The notes under the pieces: generated by a model
Databases searched by the model: none
What the model was told of the DNA's origin: nothing
Seen by the model: only the letters and a program-made list of their open reading frames with translations
Made by a program: the position numbers and the translations under genes
Source of the DNA: Bartonella tribocorum
Lineage (GTDB): Bacteria > Pseudomonadota > Alphaproteobacteria > Rhizobiales > Rhizobiaceae
Reading direction: 5' to 3'
NCBI RefSeq assembly: GCF_002778015.1
Contig: NZ_NJPP01000001.1
Location: 62,262-126,261, forward strand
DNA: 64,000 bases
Part shown: one piece after another, positions 40,441 through 50,328 of the stretch
Layout of the letters: each line of letters begins with the position of its first letter
Numbering within the stretch: the first letter of the stretch is position 1

Positions 40441-40640
40441 ACACTTTCCTCACGCTTTTGTTTATCGCCTTCTTTAATGGAGACACGTCCTTCACATGAA
40501 ATAGAAATGCCACCCAGTTGCAAATTCATGGGCTTGTTTTAAAGAGATGTCTCTCAACGTTCTCCCAAGCCCATTTCGCAATAACGTGTATGAATTGTAC
40601 AACGATCAATCCATTGAGCCCCTACATCTTTACGATACAA
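40440..40640 (-). repeat. inverted integrase-fragment copy 9 (minus strand)
   Basis: Read on the minus strand from 40640, it gives RKDVGAQW, then TRYCEMGLG, then after a frameshift SLKQAHEFA, and finally CEGRVSIKEGDKQKREE in the frame that ends at 40430. This matches the plus-strand integrase RKDRGAQW, RRREIGLG, SLKQAHETA and CEGRDIIQEREKQKCE. It is sandwiched between two plus-strand copies, so insertion or inversion has occurred. Confidence 0.75.
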
Positions 40641-40811
40641 GATATTAATTTATAATGATAATTCACTGTTTTGCATGTTGAATGAGAGTCTCGAATATCG
40701 TAAGATTCTCTTATTTCAAAGCTGTTTATCTTGAATCAATCAAAACCTCTCATTTGCACATAACAAGTGGGATGAGTGTGTGGATCAAATTTGTATAGAC
40801 AAGAACTAAAA
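40641..40811 (+). repeat. leader of the integrase element, best copy, with terminator-like hairpin
   Basis: The AT-rich leader runs from AATTTATAATGATAATTCAC to TTGAATCAATCAAAACCTCT. It contains GAGAGTC paired with GATTCTC around CTCGAATATCGTA-type sequence, followed by TTATTT. Similar leaders stand before the integrase fragments at 30.7, 36.05, 36.36, 58.84 and 61.51 kb, and inverted at 41.41-41.52 kb. The hairpin could work as a terminator. Confidence 0.7.
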
Positions 40812-41265
40812 ATGGCTCTTATGAATCGTCTTAAGTGCCAAGGGCTGTCGCACAACACCCACGAACTGGCAAAGTGTGTGATGGTGCTGGCTTGTTACTT
40901 CATAAGCGTAAAGATAGAGGTGCTCAATGGATGTACCGTTATACCCTTCACGGACGGCGCCGTGAAATAGGCTTGGGTATTTTAAGAGATCTCTCATTAA
41001 AACAAGCCCATGAAACTGCAATAAAATGGTGTTCTGTTTTGTGTGAAGGGCGTGACATTATTCAAGAACGTGAAAAACAAAAATGTGAGGCAATAAAGTA
41101 ATCTCCATTATTATTTAAAAGACATTGCTCTAGATGCTTTTGAAAGTCGTAAAACTGAATTAAAAGGTGATGGTAAAAATGGGAACTGGTTTTCTCCCTT
41201 GCGGCTTTACATGTTCCCTAAATTAGGCTGCTTTCCCGTTTCAGAAATTCACGCTTATGGAATAA
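40812..41265 (+). pseudogene. tyrosine-recombinase integrase, P4 type, N-terminal remnant
   Basis: Three frame segments rebuild the N-terminal half of a P4-type phage integrase: MALMNRL at 40812, then GKVCDGAGLLLHKRKDRGAQWMYRYTLHGRRREIGLG in the frame from 40835 (the DUF4102 arm-binding domain, with DGAGL and the GLG motif), continuing to SLKQAHETA and CEGRDIIQEREKQK, and after a shift near 41101 DIALDAFESRKTELKG and LYMFPKLGCFPVSEI (the SAM-like core-binding domain). The catalytic domain with R, H and Y is absent. It carries at least two frameshifts and is certainly inactive. It is the reference for the repeats listed here. Confidence 0.85.
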
Positions 41266-41404
41266 CAAACCGGCACCATTCACAATATTCTGCCAGCCCC
41301 CAATGCGACAAGCCCTTAGCTCTCGAGAGGGTTCATAAGAAGCATTTTGAGGCATGTCTTAATCGTTTTTATCTACGCGGGGTTTCCCTACTTGTAACAT
41401 GAAA

Positions 41405-41520
41405 ACGAATAGTTTTGATTGATTCAATATAAGAGAATCTTATGATATTAAAAATTATCATTCAAGTTGAATAACAATAAACTATCCTTTATAAATCAAT
41501 ATATTGCATGAGTTATACTC
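41405..41520 (-). repeat. inverted leader copy flanking the integrase remnant
   Basis: The reverse complement reads TTGATTTATAAAGGATAGTT, then CATAAGATTCTCTTATATTG and AATCAATCAAAACT, the same order as in the leader at 40641-40760. The two leaders thus form imperfect inverted repeats of about 100 bp around the integrase remnant. The 260 bp from here to the tamB stop hold nothing I can identify. Confidence 0.65.
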
Positions 41521-41783
41521 TTTAGACAACAGCATGAAATGGACTTGAAAAAGGGTTTAAATATTTCTTTAAAATAAATATAGATCAGCAAAATAACATA
41601 CTCTCTTTTGTGAAGATTTTACCTTTTTAGAAGTATGTCATAAACAAAAAATCAAAGATTCTAGATGGTTCTCTTCATACCGCAATAAAACACTGCTTCT
41701 TTAAGAGAATTAATAATCTATGCTTCCTTCCCTAAACTTAGAAATGGGAGACAAAGCACAAAGAATTTTTTTAACCTTAATTT

Positions 41784-44700
41784 TTAGTAGTCTCTTTCAT
41801 AAAAGAGACCAATACTAGAATTGTGTTCATTTCCTATAGAACCTTTAGCTTTGAGATGACGCGAAATATCTAAATTAATTGTCCCTTTCGTCGTTCCATC
41901 AGACCCTGCTTCAAAGCCTAAATAAATGTTATTGTGTATGTAGCGTCCAATACGTAAACCTGTATTACCCTTTTCATTCACAATAACATCAAGATCATCA
42001 AGCCCAATTTTAGTTCGTAGAGTGTTCAACAAAGATGTATTAGAAGCACCCGCAAGATCAGCTGCTGCTGCCGCAAGTTGAGCAATCTGAAATGGTGATA
42101 ATTCATTAAGAGAGCGCTTAAAAATCAATCGCGCTAAAATCTCATCCTGTGGCAAATTCGGTTGTGAAGAAAAATTAATATCAATATTATCAATTGTTCC
42201 ACTTACGGTCACAGTGACGTGAATGCCACCACTGTTATTGTTGGTTACAAAATAAACCGTAGGATTAAGATTACCGCTAAAACTTGCTTGTCCTTGATCA
42301 AAATTAAGACGTTGTGAAAGAATATCAAAACGTCCACGAATCATTCTAAATTCACCAACTGGATGCACATCATTTAATGGACCTGCTAAATTAATGCGTC
42401 CTCCCAATTCAGCATCTAACCCTTTTCCCCGTACAAAAAATTGATTGCGTGCTGTAATATGCATATTTGATAGCACAACAGATGAAGATTCTTGCGTGAC
42501 ATTATGGCTTTTACTCGTATTCTTAACCTCAGCACGCTCAAGTGTTTTTTGAATCGATTGGGGTAAATTCTTATTTTTTACATCAAAAAACTTAGCATTT
42601 TTAAAATGATCTGGAACAAGAATTTCAGCTTTTTCAACGATGATATCACCACCAATAACAAGATTATTTAGAAAATGACCTTTCATTGTCATCTCACCTG
42701 ACAATGTTGCAAGCAACATAGAACCATCATTATAATTGGCATTATCAAGATGAAAGATCAAATCAGTCTCTAAATTATTAGAGATACGACCTGAAGCAGA
42801 TATTCCCCCCCCCTCAAACGAAGAAGCTGAAGCTTTCTCTATCAGAATATGATCGCCATTTAATTTGCCTTCAAGTATTATATTATTCAATCCTATATTG
42901 GTTTTTGAATCAAAAAAGCTACCATCACCTATAGAAATATTTCCAATAAATTGTGGCTTTGATAATGCACCATTAAGAGCTGTATCAACTCTTGCTGTAC
43001 CCGTTATATTTGCGCCACGCTTAGCTAATAAGAGATTAACAAAATCAAGAGGCATTATCCCTTTAACGTTTAATTTTGCCTCTAAACCACTAAGAGAAAC
43101 AGGACCATGGATGGAAAGATCTAATCCTTTATCTCCTGTCGCTATCATATTTTCAATATGAAATGTTGATTGTTTATAAAAACCACGAGCATTTATATTA
43201 ATTGACATCGGTCCTTTAGGCGTCATAGCAGTTAAACTTTGACTAGAAAGCTCAAAATGAGTAGATGGATTCTTCATTGTCCCACCAATATCAACTTTGC
43301 CTATCATCGTTCCATCAAGCGCTTGTCCTGCAATAAAACTATTCGCTAAACGTGCAGATAAATTTTGCAAATTAATATGAAGATCTAGCTTATCTTTCTT
43401 TAAAGACACACGCCCCTGAGCTTGTGCTTGTACGTCTTCTCCTGTTAAATTTGCATTCAAAGTAAGGTTTTGATCTAAGGTTTTCCCCTTAGCAGAAAGC
43501 GAAAAAGGCATAATTTTTTTATCTTGAAGAGCAACGGTTGTCAGCCCCTCACCTTTTATATCATAGGTTATATCAGGTTTTTTCAAATGACCACGAATCA
43601 TAACCTGTCCTGTTATACTCCCTGCTGCCCCAAGATCGGATTTCCATAGATTGGCTAAAGTCGCAGGAAGAGCATTCATTGTAAGCTGCAAATTCAAGGT
43701 ATCTTGAATATTCCCTGCAAGGACAATGTTGCCTCCATTTATTGAAATTCCTAATTCATTGATTGCTACCCCATCTTTATCAAAAATAATTATCGATGGT
43801 TTTGGCAATGTTGCATGAAAATGGTGTTGTTTTAAATCTATGGCTTCAATTTGCACTTCTCGTTTTAAGCCTTCTGGAAGTTCCACAGCCATTACACGAC
43901 CAGAAAGATGAGTCTTGAGAGTGTCATGCACCATCGCTTGGACAGTAAAAGCCGTTTGTCCATTATTTCTATTGGCCTTAGCATTTAAACGATTAACCAT
44001 TATAAAAGGTGTTTGGATATGTTCTGCATTGATAACACCTTCAAATTGAGTCGTACCAAAAGGATCAAATATATCAGCATCTATTGCCAGTTCTTTTATT
44101 TTATTCTTGGCAAAATTCAAATGATTAACATGCGCCTTCACATGAGCTTTTTGTCTGCCATTTTGTTCATCAAAAATAAAATCTCCTTTTATTTTTCCAC
44201 TCCCATCCTGCAAAAATAACGCTGAAAGTACTGAAATATCATCGGCATCAATATGCAACGCTCCTTTCAAAAAACCTCCAAATTCTTGAGAAAGATTACC
44301 CGTTATTTTTGCATTTTTTCCTCTAATATCAATATTTTCAAGCTTCCGAATTTTATGAGAATCTTTAAAAGAAGCAGATAAATGTAAAGGTTTCTCAGCA
44401 AAAGTTCCTTCACCTTTTATAGCTCCTGTTAAAGAAATCGTCGGTGCTGTATTATCCATAAGTGCCTCTATATTAAACGTTGTGTTTTGAAGCTTTTTTC
44501 CCACAACTAACGCTTCAGCAATATGAGCACTTGTATTTAGTTTTATATGGCTATTGCGCCCTCTCGCTGTTCCTTGAATTTTAAGGGATCCGCTTATTTT
44601 CGGGTCTAATTTGGCGAGATCAGATATTTGAGCAGATAAATCCATTTTAGCGCTTTCATTTGAAAAATAGCCATTCGCCTTGATGTTTGTATATTGATTT

Positions 44701-46430
44701 TTCAAATTCAAATGACGTAAAATGAAGCCCGTTGTATTTCGAGCAGCACTCCCTGAAAGAGTGATATTTCCTTCAAATAAACGATCAAAGGAATGCATAC
44801 CCGTTTTCATATTGTCAGCCATTCCTGATAATTTTAGATCAAAAATGCCGCTCAATAAGCCGATCGTTCCTTTGGCTTTAATATCTGCACTACCAGAGAG
44901 CGGTTGTTTACTGAAAACTTCCAAAGGAGCTAATATTTGGGCTTTTAAACCAAGATCACCTTTAAAAACAAAATGCTCCATTGACCCTTTTAACCAAGAA
45001 GAAAAACCCTGTGCCGTAACACTAAAATCATGAATCAAAATTGGTTTATTCGAAACAATATCCGTATCTAAATGCACATGAACTGCTTGGCTTAAATTTT
45101 CTATTAACTCTCCCTTAATCTTTTTAACCCCTTGAAGCGTTCCATTAACTTGAACACCAACATGACGAGAAGCTACATTATCAAGATTTTCACTTACTCC
45201 CCCCATATCAAAAACTGCATCGCGAATATAAATATTTTTATTGTTCAAATGGTGTACAACCAACCGCCCATTCCAAGATTGTTGCCCTTCGCGACCATAA
45301 TCAATGTTCAAAGCGAAAGTATTCGCAGATTTTGGCGCTTCCGATATAGATAAATGATCAGAATCCTTTTCATTATCAAGAGCCATTTTTCCATCAATAA
45401 AAAGCCGCCGCAAAAATCCATCAGCTGTTATTTCAGCATTGGCTAAAACATTCATTTCTTTGCTTTGAATAACCATCTGATCAAGATGTGTCACCCCCTC
45501 TTTTGTCCTCCTTGCCCCTGCTTTCAATGTTATATCAGACTTTAAAATATCACGATATTGAGAAGGCATTAAAGGACCCAATCTACCCTCTAGTTTCGTA
45601 GAAAAAGTGTGTCCTTCTGAAACACTTGCAAGAATAACATTACCCTTTAAAATAGAATGATGATCGGCTTCTAAAGAAAGTTTGATAACCAAATCATCAA
45701 AAGTACCATCACCTTTAATGGCGAGATTTAATGCTGTGCGTTTTTCAATGTTAAAAATATTTGCCAAAATACCATTTTGAGGTTCATTAGCAGAGATATC
45801 AATTTGAGCTCTACGATTGCTCTCAGATATCTTGGTGAGAATAGAAAAAGAACCCGGTGCATCTAAACGATGCGCCGCTATATCAACATCAAAATTACCA
45901 CTTGCCAAAGTGAAATTTCCTTCTAAGGATATGTCAGTAGAAAAACCAAAAAGATTTTGTTCAAACGTCACATGCCGCACTGTAAACGTATTGATAGAAA
46001 GAGCAAGCGGCAATTTTGGGAGAGAAAACCGCCCCGTCTCAAGGGAAGAAACAAGAGAAGAATTGCCTTGCGGTTTGCGTAAAAATGTAATCTGTTCTGC
46101 CGAAAGCTGATTAATATCCATCCGCCCTTTTAGCAACGCTAGACGATTCCAATCCATTTTAGCATTGGTAATTTTAAGCCAAATCCCCTTTTTATCGCTG
46201 ATAGTAATAGCATCAATTGATGTTTGAGAAGACAGCGCTCCTTGCATATTATGTAAACGAACTTGACGATTAGGTGTTGAAAGCTTGCGTTCAATTAAAG
46301 AAACAAACCATGAACGATCCTCTGTTTTCATTTCACTAGAGGAAAATCCTCTCTGCGCAAAAATAAAACCACCCACTCCCAAAAATAAAAGTCCAAAGAA
46401 GAAAGCCGATAAACGTACACCTTTTTTCAT
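41784..46430 (-). CDS. tamB: translocation and assembly module protein TamB (AsmA/DUF490 family)
   Basis: This 1548-residue protein has an N-terminal membrane anchor (about residues 7-27), then a very long beta-rich region of repeats such as LSGxL and NITLSGSA, as in lipid-transporting AsmA-like proteins, and a C-terminal DUF490 domain ending GLFYERDY. TamB spans the periplasm and, with TamA, supports outer membrane protein or lipid transport. Its ATG overlaps the TAA of tamA (TAATG), so the pair is translationally coupled. Length is within the large range of the family. Confidence 0.92.
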   Translation of the reverse strand: MKKGVRLSAFFFGLLFLGVGGFIFAQRGFSSSEMKTEDRSWFVSLIERKLSTPNRQVRLHNMQGALSSQTSIDAITISDKKGIWLKITNAKMDWNRLALLKGRMDINQLSAEQITFLRKPQGNSSLVSSLETGRFSLPKLPLALSINTFTVRHVTFEQNLFGFSTDISLEGNFTLASGNFDVDIAAHRLDAPGSFSILTKISESNRRAQIDISANEPQNGILANIFNIEKRTALNLAIKGDGTFDDLVIKLSLEADHHSILKGNVILASVSEGHTFSTKLEGRLGPLMPSQYRDILKSDITLKAGARRTKEGVTHLDQMVIQSKEMNVLANAEITADGFLRRLFIDGKMALDNEKDSDHLSISEAPKSANTFALNIDYGREGQQSWNGRLVVHHLNNKNIYIRDAVFDMGGVSENLDNVASRHVGVQVNGTLQGVKKIKGELIENLSQAVHVHLDTDIVSNKPILIHDFSVTAQGFSSWLKGSMEHFVFKGDLGLKAQILAPLEVFSKQPLSGSADIKAKGTIGLLSGIFDLKLSGMADNMKTGMHSFDRLFEGNITLSGSAARNTTGFILRHLNLKNQYTNIKANGYFSNESAKMDLSAQISDLAKLDPKISGSLKIQGTARGRNSHIKLNTSAHIAEALVVGKKLQNTTFNIEALMDNTAPTISLTGAIKGEGTFAEKPLHLSASFKDSHKIRKLENIDIRGKNAKITGNLSQEFGGFLKGALHIDADDISVLSALFLQDGSGKIKGDFIFDEQNGRQKAHVKAHVNHLNFAKNKIKELAIDADIFDPFGTTQFEGVINAEHIQTPFIMVNRLNAKANRNNGQTAFTVQAMVHDTLKTHLSGRVMAVELPEGLKREVQIEAIDLKQHHFHATLPKPSIIIFDKDGVAINELGISINGGNIVLAGNIQDTLNLQLTMNALPATLANLWKSDLGAAGSITGQVMIRGHLKKPDITYDIKGEGLTTVALQDKKIMPFSLSAKGKTLDQNLTLNANLTGEDVQAQAQGRVSLKKDKLDLHINLQNLSARLANSFIAGQALDGTMIGKVDIGGTMKNPSTHFELSSQSLTAMTPKGPMSININARGFYKQSTFHIENMIATGDKGLDLSIHGPVSLSGLEAKLNVKGIMPLDFVNLLLAKRGANITGTARVDTALNGALSKPQFIGNISIGDGSFFDSKTNIGLNNIILEGKLNGDHILIEKASASSFEGGGISASGRISNNLETDLIFHLDNANYNDGSMLLATLSGEMTMKGHFLNNLVIGGDIIVEKAEILVPDHFKNAKFFDVKNKNLPQSIQKTLERAEVKNTSKSHNVTQESSSVVLSNMHITARNQFFVRGKGLDAELGGRINLAGPLNDVHPVGEFRMIRGRFDILSQRLNFDQGQASFSGNLNPTVYFVTNNNSGGIHVTVTVSGTIDNIDINFSSQPNLPQDEILARLIFKRSLNELSPFQIAQLAAAAADLAGASNTSLLNTLRTKIGLDDLDVIVNEKGNTGLRIGRYIHNNIYLGFEAGSDGTTKGTINLDISRHLKAKGSIGNEHNSSIGLFYERDY

Positions 46431-48394
46431 TAAAATGCTTGCCCTATACCCACATAAAAACCAATGCGAGGATCACCCTGCTCTCTCTTTAAAGGAAAGG
46501 CTAAATCAACCCGTAAAGGACCAAGACCCGTCATATAGCGGCCTCCTATACCGGCTCCCCATTTAATTTTTTGAGAAAAATCAAATTGAGCCTTTTCCCC
46601 TACCAGACCTCCATCAAGAAAACTGACAAATCCTATTTTATCATTTAAAGAAACACGCAATTCTGCCGATCCCTCAATAAGCGCCCGTCCACCAACAACC
46701 GCATCATTTTTCGTTTTGATACCAATATTGCGATAAGCATAACCACGAACAGAGCCCCCACCACCAGCAAAAAAGAGCGTATCCGCAGGAACAGATGCTT
46801 TATCACTCCCAAGAATTGTACCAAGCTTTGCCCGTGCCGCAAAAACAAAACGATTCTCTTCATCTAGCGCCCAATAAGAACGGCCTTCTGCCGTTACTTT
46901 TGCAACAAAGTTGCTAAAACGCGCCTCATAAAAGGGCTCAACGAGAACTTCACCATATAAACCTTTTGTTGCATTGAATTTATTATTACGACTATCGTAA
47001 ATCAAACCGATAGGAAGACCAATTGTTGTAAAATTACGGTTCCCAAAATAGATATCACGTGTGTAACCATTTGAAACTTCTACAGCAGCTTGTCCCGATA
47101 GATTATTATTGAAAATATGCGTAATCCCTAATTTCGCTTTTATGGCTTTTGTTGTATAATTTTCTAGAATATCTTGCTGTATTTTGAATTCTGATCTGAA
47201 GTCTGTATCAGGATTAATTACACCAGGCTTTATAAATGTGCTCCCAAAAAGATAATCAAAATTTTTAAAATTATACGATTGTTTTTTGTTGCCGCCAACA
47301 CCATTTATTTTTGTCTCAATTTTAAGAACCTCTGCATGACCAAAAAGATTGTTATGCATCCAATAAGCTTCAAAACCAGCACCATCTAATGTTGAATAAC
47401 CCCCCCCTAAACCAAAACGACGCGGTTTACGTTCTTGTACAACAAGCGTAAGCGATAAACTGCCATCTGGGTTAATGGTATCAGCCTCACGTATATTGAT
47501 AGCACGAAAAACACCAAGGCGCGCAAGACGTTCATTGGCCTTAGCTAACGCATCGGAATCATATTCTTGGCCTAGCTTTAATCCAGTCATCCATGCGATA
47601 TAAGCCGAATCTAAACGTGGTTCTTTACTTATATTACGTACAGTTAGCGGACCATAATAAGCCTTTTGTCCAGGATCAACAACAATCCGTCCTTCAACAC
47701 GCAACGCAGCATGATCAGCTACGATCTCACTCTTTATAATTTTAGCTTTAGCATAACCTTGTTGACGCCATCCTTCTACCGCCCATTTCTCTGCTTTCAA
47801 AATAGTTTCAGATTTGGCGATAGCGCCGACTTTATAGCCTAATTCTTCAAGTGTGGGCATTTTATGCGCTTTACGTTTTTCATAGGGCACTATTTTATCA
47901 ATATTTGCAATACTAAAAACATATTGAGGCCCAGCATTAATCGTAATAACGATATTGGATTGTACTGGAAGTTGCGTTACCGGACTTAAATCAGCAGCTT
48001 CTAAACCATTAATTTTAATACTAATAACACCACCATAGCGTCCATCAGCATAAAGAGCAGAAAGAATAGCCCGATAATCTGAACGTGCTTTGGCTAATAA
48101 GCCAGAAGAACTCGCAGATGCTTTCTCTTTATCTGCAAAAAGAGAAGAGACAGATTTAACTATTTTTATACCTTTTACTGGCGCCCCTGGTGGAGTAACA
48201 ATATCAACTTTATAAAATCTCTTTGTACTTTGGACATCCTGTGAAGAAGAATTTGTTTTCTTTTGACCAAAAAGAGGGATGCCGAAAAAATTAAATGCGG
48301 CAAGGGGCTGTGGAAAAGCAAAAGCAAAACACAAGCCTATAAATACACAGCGTAAAGTTCCTGATTTTAACAAAACTCTTATCTGGTCTACCAT
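46430..48394 (-). CDS. tamA: outer membrane assembly factor TamA (BamA/Omp85 family)
   Basis: The 654-residue precursor has a signal peptide (about residues 1-33, ending QPLAAFN), three POTRA-like domains (about 50-330) and a 16-strand Omp85 barrel ending in the typical C-terminal aromatic (GIGQAF). The RGYAYRN motif near residue 555 is the VRGY lid-lock sequence of Omp85 proteins. It is the outer membrane partner of TamB. The gene precedes tamB with a one-base overlap. Confidence 0.93.
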   Translation of the reverse strand: MVDQIRVLLKSGTLRCVFIGLCFAFAFPQPLAAFNFFGIPLFGQKKTNSSSQDVQSTKRFYKVDIVTPPGAPVKGIKIVKSVSSLFADKEKASASSSGLLAKARSDYRAILSALYADGRYGGVISIKINGLEAADLSPVTQLPVQSNIVITINAGPQYVFSIANIDKIVPYEKRKAHKMPTLEELGYKVGAIAKSETILKAEKWAVEGWRQQGYAKAKIIKSEIVADHAALRVEGRIVVDPGQKAYYGPLTVRNISKEPRLDSAYIAWMTGLKLGQEYDSDALAKANERLARLGVFRAINIREADTINPDGSLSLTLVVQERKPRRFGLGGGYSTLDGAGFEAYWMHNNLFGHAEVLKIETKINGVGGNKKQSYNFKNFDYLFGSTFIKPGVINPDTDFRSEFKIQQDILENYTTKAIKAKLGITHIFNNNLSGQAAVEVSNGYTRDIYFGNRNFTTIGLPIGLIYDSRNNKFNATKGLYGEVLVEPFYEARFSNFVAKVTAEGRSYWALDEENRFVFAARAKLGTILGSDKASVPADTLFFAGGGGSVRGYAYRNIGIKTKNDAVVGGRALIEGSAELRVSLNDKIGFVSFLDGGLVGEKAQFDFSQKIKWGAGIGGRYMTGLGPLRVDLAFPLKREQGDPRIGFYVGIGQAF

Positions 48395-48784
48395 AAATCA
48401 GATACCTACACTTTGCAACTACTACACTTTAAGTAATATAAAATAAGAAAGATAACTACTTTGCATACTTTACACATTTTATAACATCAAATAATACTCT
48501 GCTATACATAACGTCGCTCTCCCCTCATATCTTCACAAAATTATGCTCTGTTATGACACACAAACAGCCTCATTCCTTTTTCTTAACATATTCATTTAGC
48601 TTATTATAAATGTTTTATTGCGCTCCATATTATCATGGTTAAATTTGTACAAATAACTTGCCATGGGAACGCTACAAAACCCTGCCCACGTATATAGATC
48701 TCTCCATTAAAAAAACCATAAAGATGCTTCTTGATTTTTATGTGTAGATATGATTGTCTTTCCAAAATCTAAAGGGGAGAGTAA
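48395..48784. promoter_or_regulatory. divergent intergenic region tamA/comM
   Basis: This 390-bp gap carries the promoters of tamA and of comM. A good ribosome binding site (GGGGAGAG) for comM lies at its end. I see no repeat, hairpin or RNA gene. Confidence 0.5.
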
Positions 48785-50317
48785 ATGATCGCGCGTATTA
48801 CAACCGTTGCTTTTCGCGGTCTAGAAGCAGTCCCTGTCGATGTGCAGGTGATGATTTCGTCCGGTAAAATAGGAATGGCTATTGTTGGACTAGCCGATAA
48901 GGCAATTGCAGAAAGCCGTGAACGTGTACAAGCAGCCCTCCATGCTTGTGGGCTTTCTATGCCGACCAAACGAATTACAATTAATCTTGCACCAGCTGAT
49001 TTGCCTAAAGAGGGATCACATTATGATTTGCCAATTGCCGTAGGCTTAATGCTCGCTATGGGAATCCTCCCTCCCGAAATAGCGCAAGACTATGTCATTT
49101 TAGGTGAATTGTCACTGGATGGTTCACTTACTGCTGTCAATGGCGTTTTACCAGCTGCCATGACAGCTGTCTCTCTCGATAAAGGACTGATTTGTCCCTT
49201 TCAATGTGGACCTGAAGCAGCATGGGCAAATGCTGATATAAATATTCTTGCCCCGGAAACTCTTCTTACTATCGTCAATCATTTTAAAGGAACCCAAATT
49301 CAAAAACGTCCACAACCGCGCCAATATACTATCGAAACTGAACTTCCAGATCTTTGCGAAATCAAAGGACAAAAAACAGCCAAACGTGCCTTAGAAGTTT
49401 GTGCTGCTGGACGCCATAACCTTTTGTTTGTCGGTCCTCCTGGGGCTGGAAAATCTATGTTGGCGCAACGCTTACCTTCTATTTTACCCCCTCTTGATAG
49501 TCGTGAGCTTTTAGATGTTTCTCTGATTGCTTCGATTACAGGAGAAACAGTTAACAATACCATTTCACTTCATTGCCCCTTTCGTTCCCCACATCATTCT
49601 GCTTCCATGGCTGCAATGATTGGTGGGGGGCTTAAAGGACGACCAGGAGAAGTCTCTCTTGCTCATAATGGTGTGTTATTTCTTGATGAATTACCTGAAT
49701 TTTCTCCGCAAGTTCTTGATTCTCTTCGTCAACCTTTAGAAAGTGGAGAATCAGTTATAGCTCGCGCTAATCACCATATCAGTTATCCTGCTCGCTTCCA
49801 ACTCATTGCCGCAATGAATCCTTGCCGATGTGGTATGGCAGGTGAAAAAGGCCATGTCTGTGCTAAAGGAATACGTTGTCAAATCGATTACCAATCCCGT
49901 ATTTCTGGTCCACTGCTCGATCGAATTGATTTACGGATTGATGTTCCTGCTTTAACAGCGATGGACCTTATGCAACCAGAGCAATCAGAAAAAAGCTGCG
50001 ATGTTGCCAAACGCGTCGCGCGATGCCGTACCATTCAAGCCAAACGTTTTGCAACACTAGGGTTTGACCATATCCGAACCAATGGTGATTGCCCTGCTAA
50101 AATTATAGAACAAATTGCCATTCCGGATAAAAGTGCCGCTATACTCTTACGAGATGTAAGTGAAAAAATGCACCTTTCTGCACGTGCTTATCACCGCATT
50201 CTCAAAGTTGCGCGTACAATTGCTGACCTTGATGAAGCCGATAATCTTTCACGCCATCATCTTGCAGAAGCCATCTCTTATCGACTCGGTACGGAAAGAT
50301 TAACAGCTCTTAACTAA
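48785..50317 (+). CDS. comM: YifB/ComM family AAA+ ATPase (Mg-chelatase-like)
   Basis: This 510-residue protein has an N-terminal Lon-protease-like domain (about residues 1-170), a Mg-chelatase AAA+ domain with Walker A GPPGAGKS (about 217-224), Walker B LFLDELPEF, and the Cys cluster MNPCRCG ... CxKGIRC followed by YQSRISGPLLDRIDL. In competent bacteria ComM is a branch-migration helicase that helps integrate transforming DNA; in others its role is unclear. It is complete and preceded by a strong ribosome binding site. Confidence 0.92.
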   Translation: MIARITTVAFRGLEAVPVDVQVMISSGKIGMAIVGLADKAIAESRERVQAALHACGLSMPTKRITINLAPADLPKEGSHYDLPIAVGLMLAMGILPPEIAQDYVILGELSLDGSLTAVNGVLPAAMTAVSLDKGLICPFQCGPEAAWANADINILAPETLLTIVNHFKGTQIQKRPQPRQYTIETELPDLCEIKGQKTAKRALEVCAAGRHNLLFVGPPGAGKSMLAQRLPSILPPLDSRELLDVSLIASITGETVNNTISLHCPFRSPHHSASMAAMIGGGLKGRPGEVSLAHNGVLFLDELPEFSPQVLDSLRQPLESGESVIARANHHISYPARFQLIAAMNPCRCGMAGEKGHVCAKGIRCQIDYQSRISGPLLDRIDLRIDVPALTAMDLMQPEQSEKSCDVAKRVARCRTIQAKRFATLGFDHIRTNGDCPAKIIEQIAIPDKSAAILLRDVSEKMHLSARAYHRILKVARTIADLDEADNLSRHHLAEAISYRLGTERLTALN

Positions 50318-50328
50318 AAAACTGTTCA

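Noticed and set aside
40812-41101. Functional integrase gene
   Set aside because: The frame is broken at both ends and the catalytic domain is missing, so it cannot be active.
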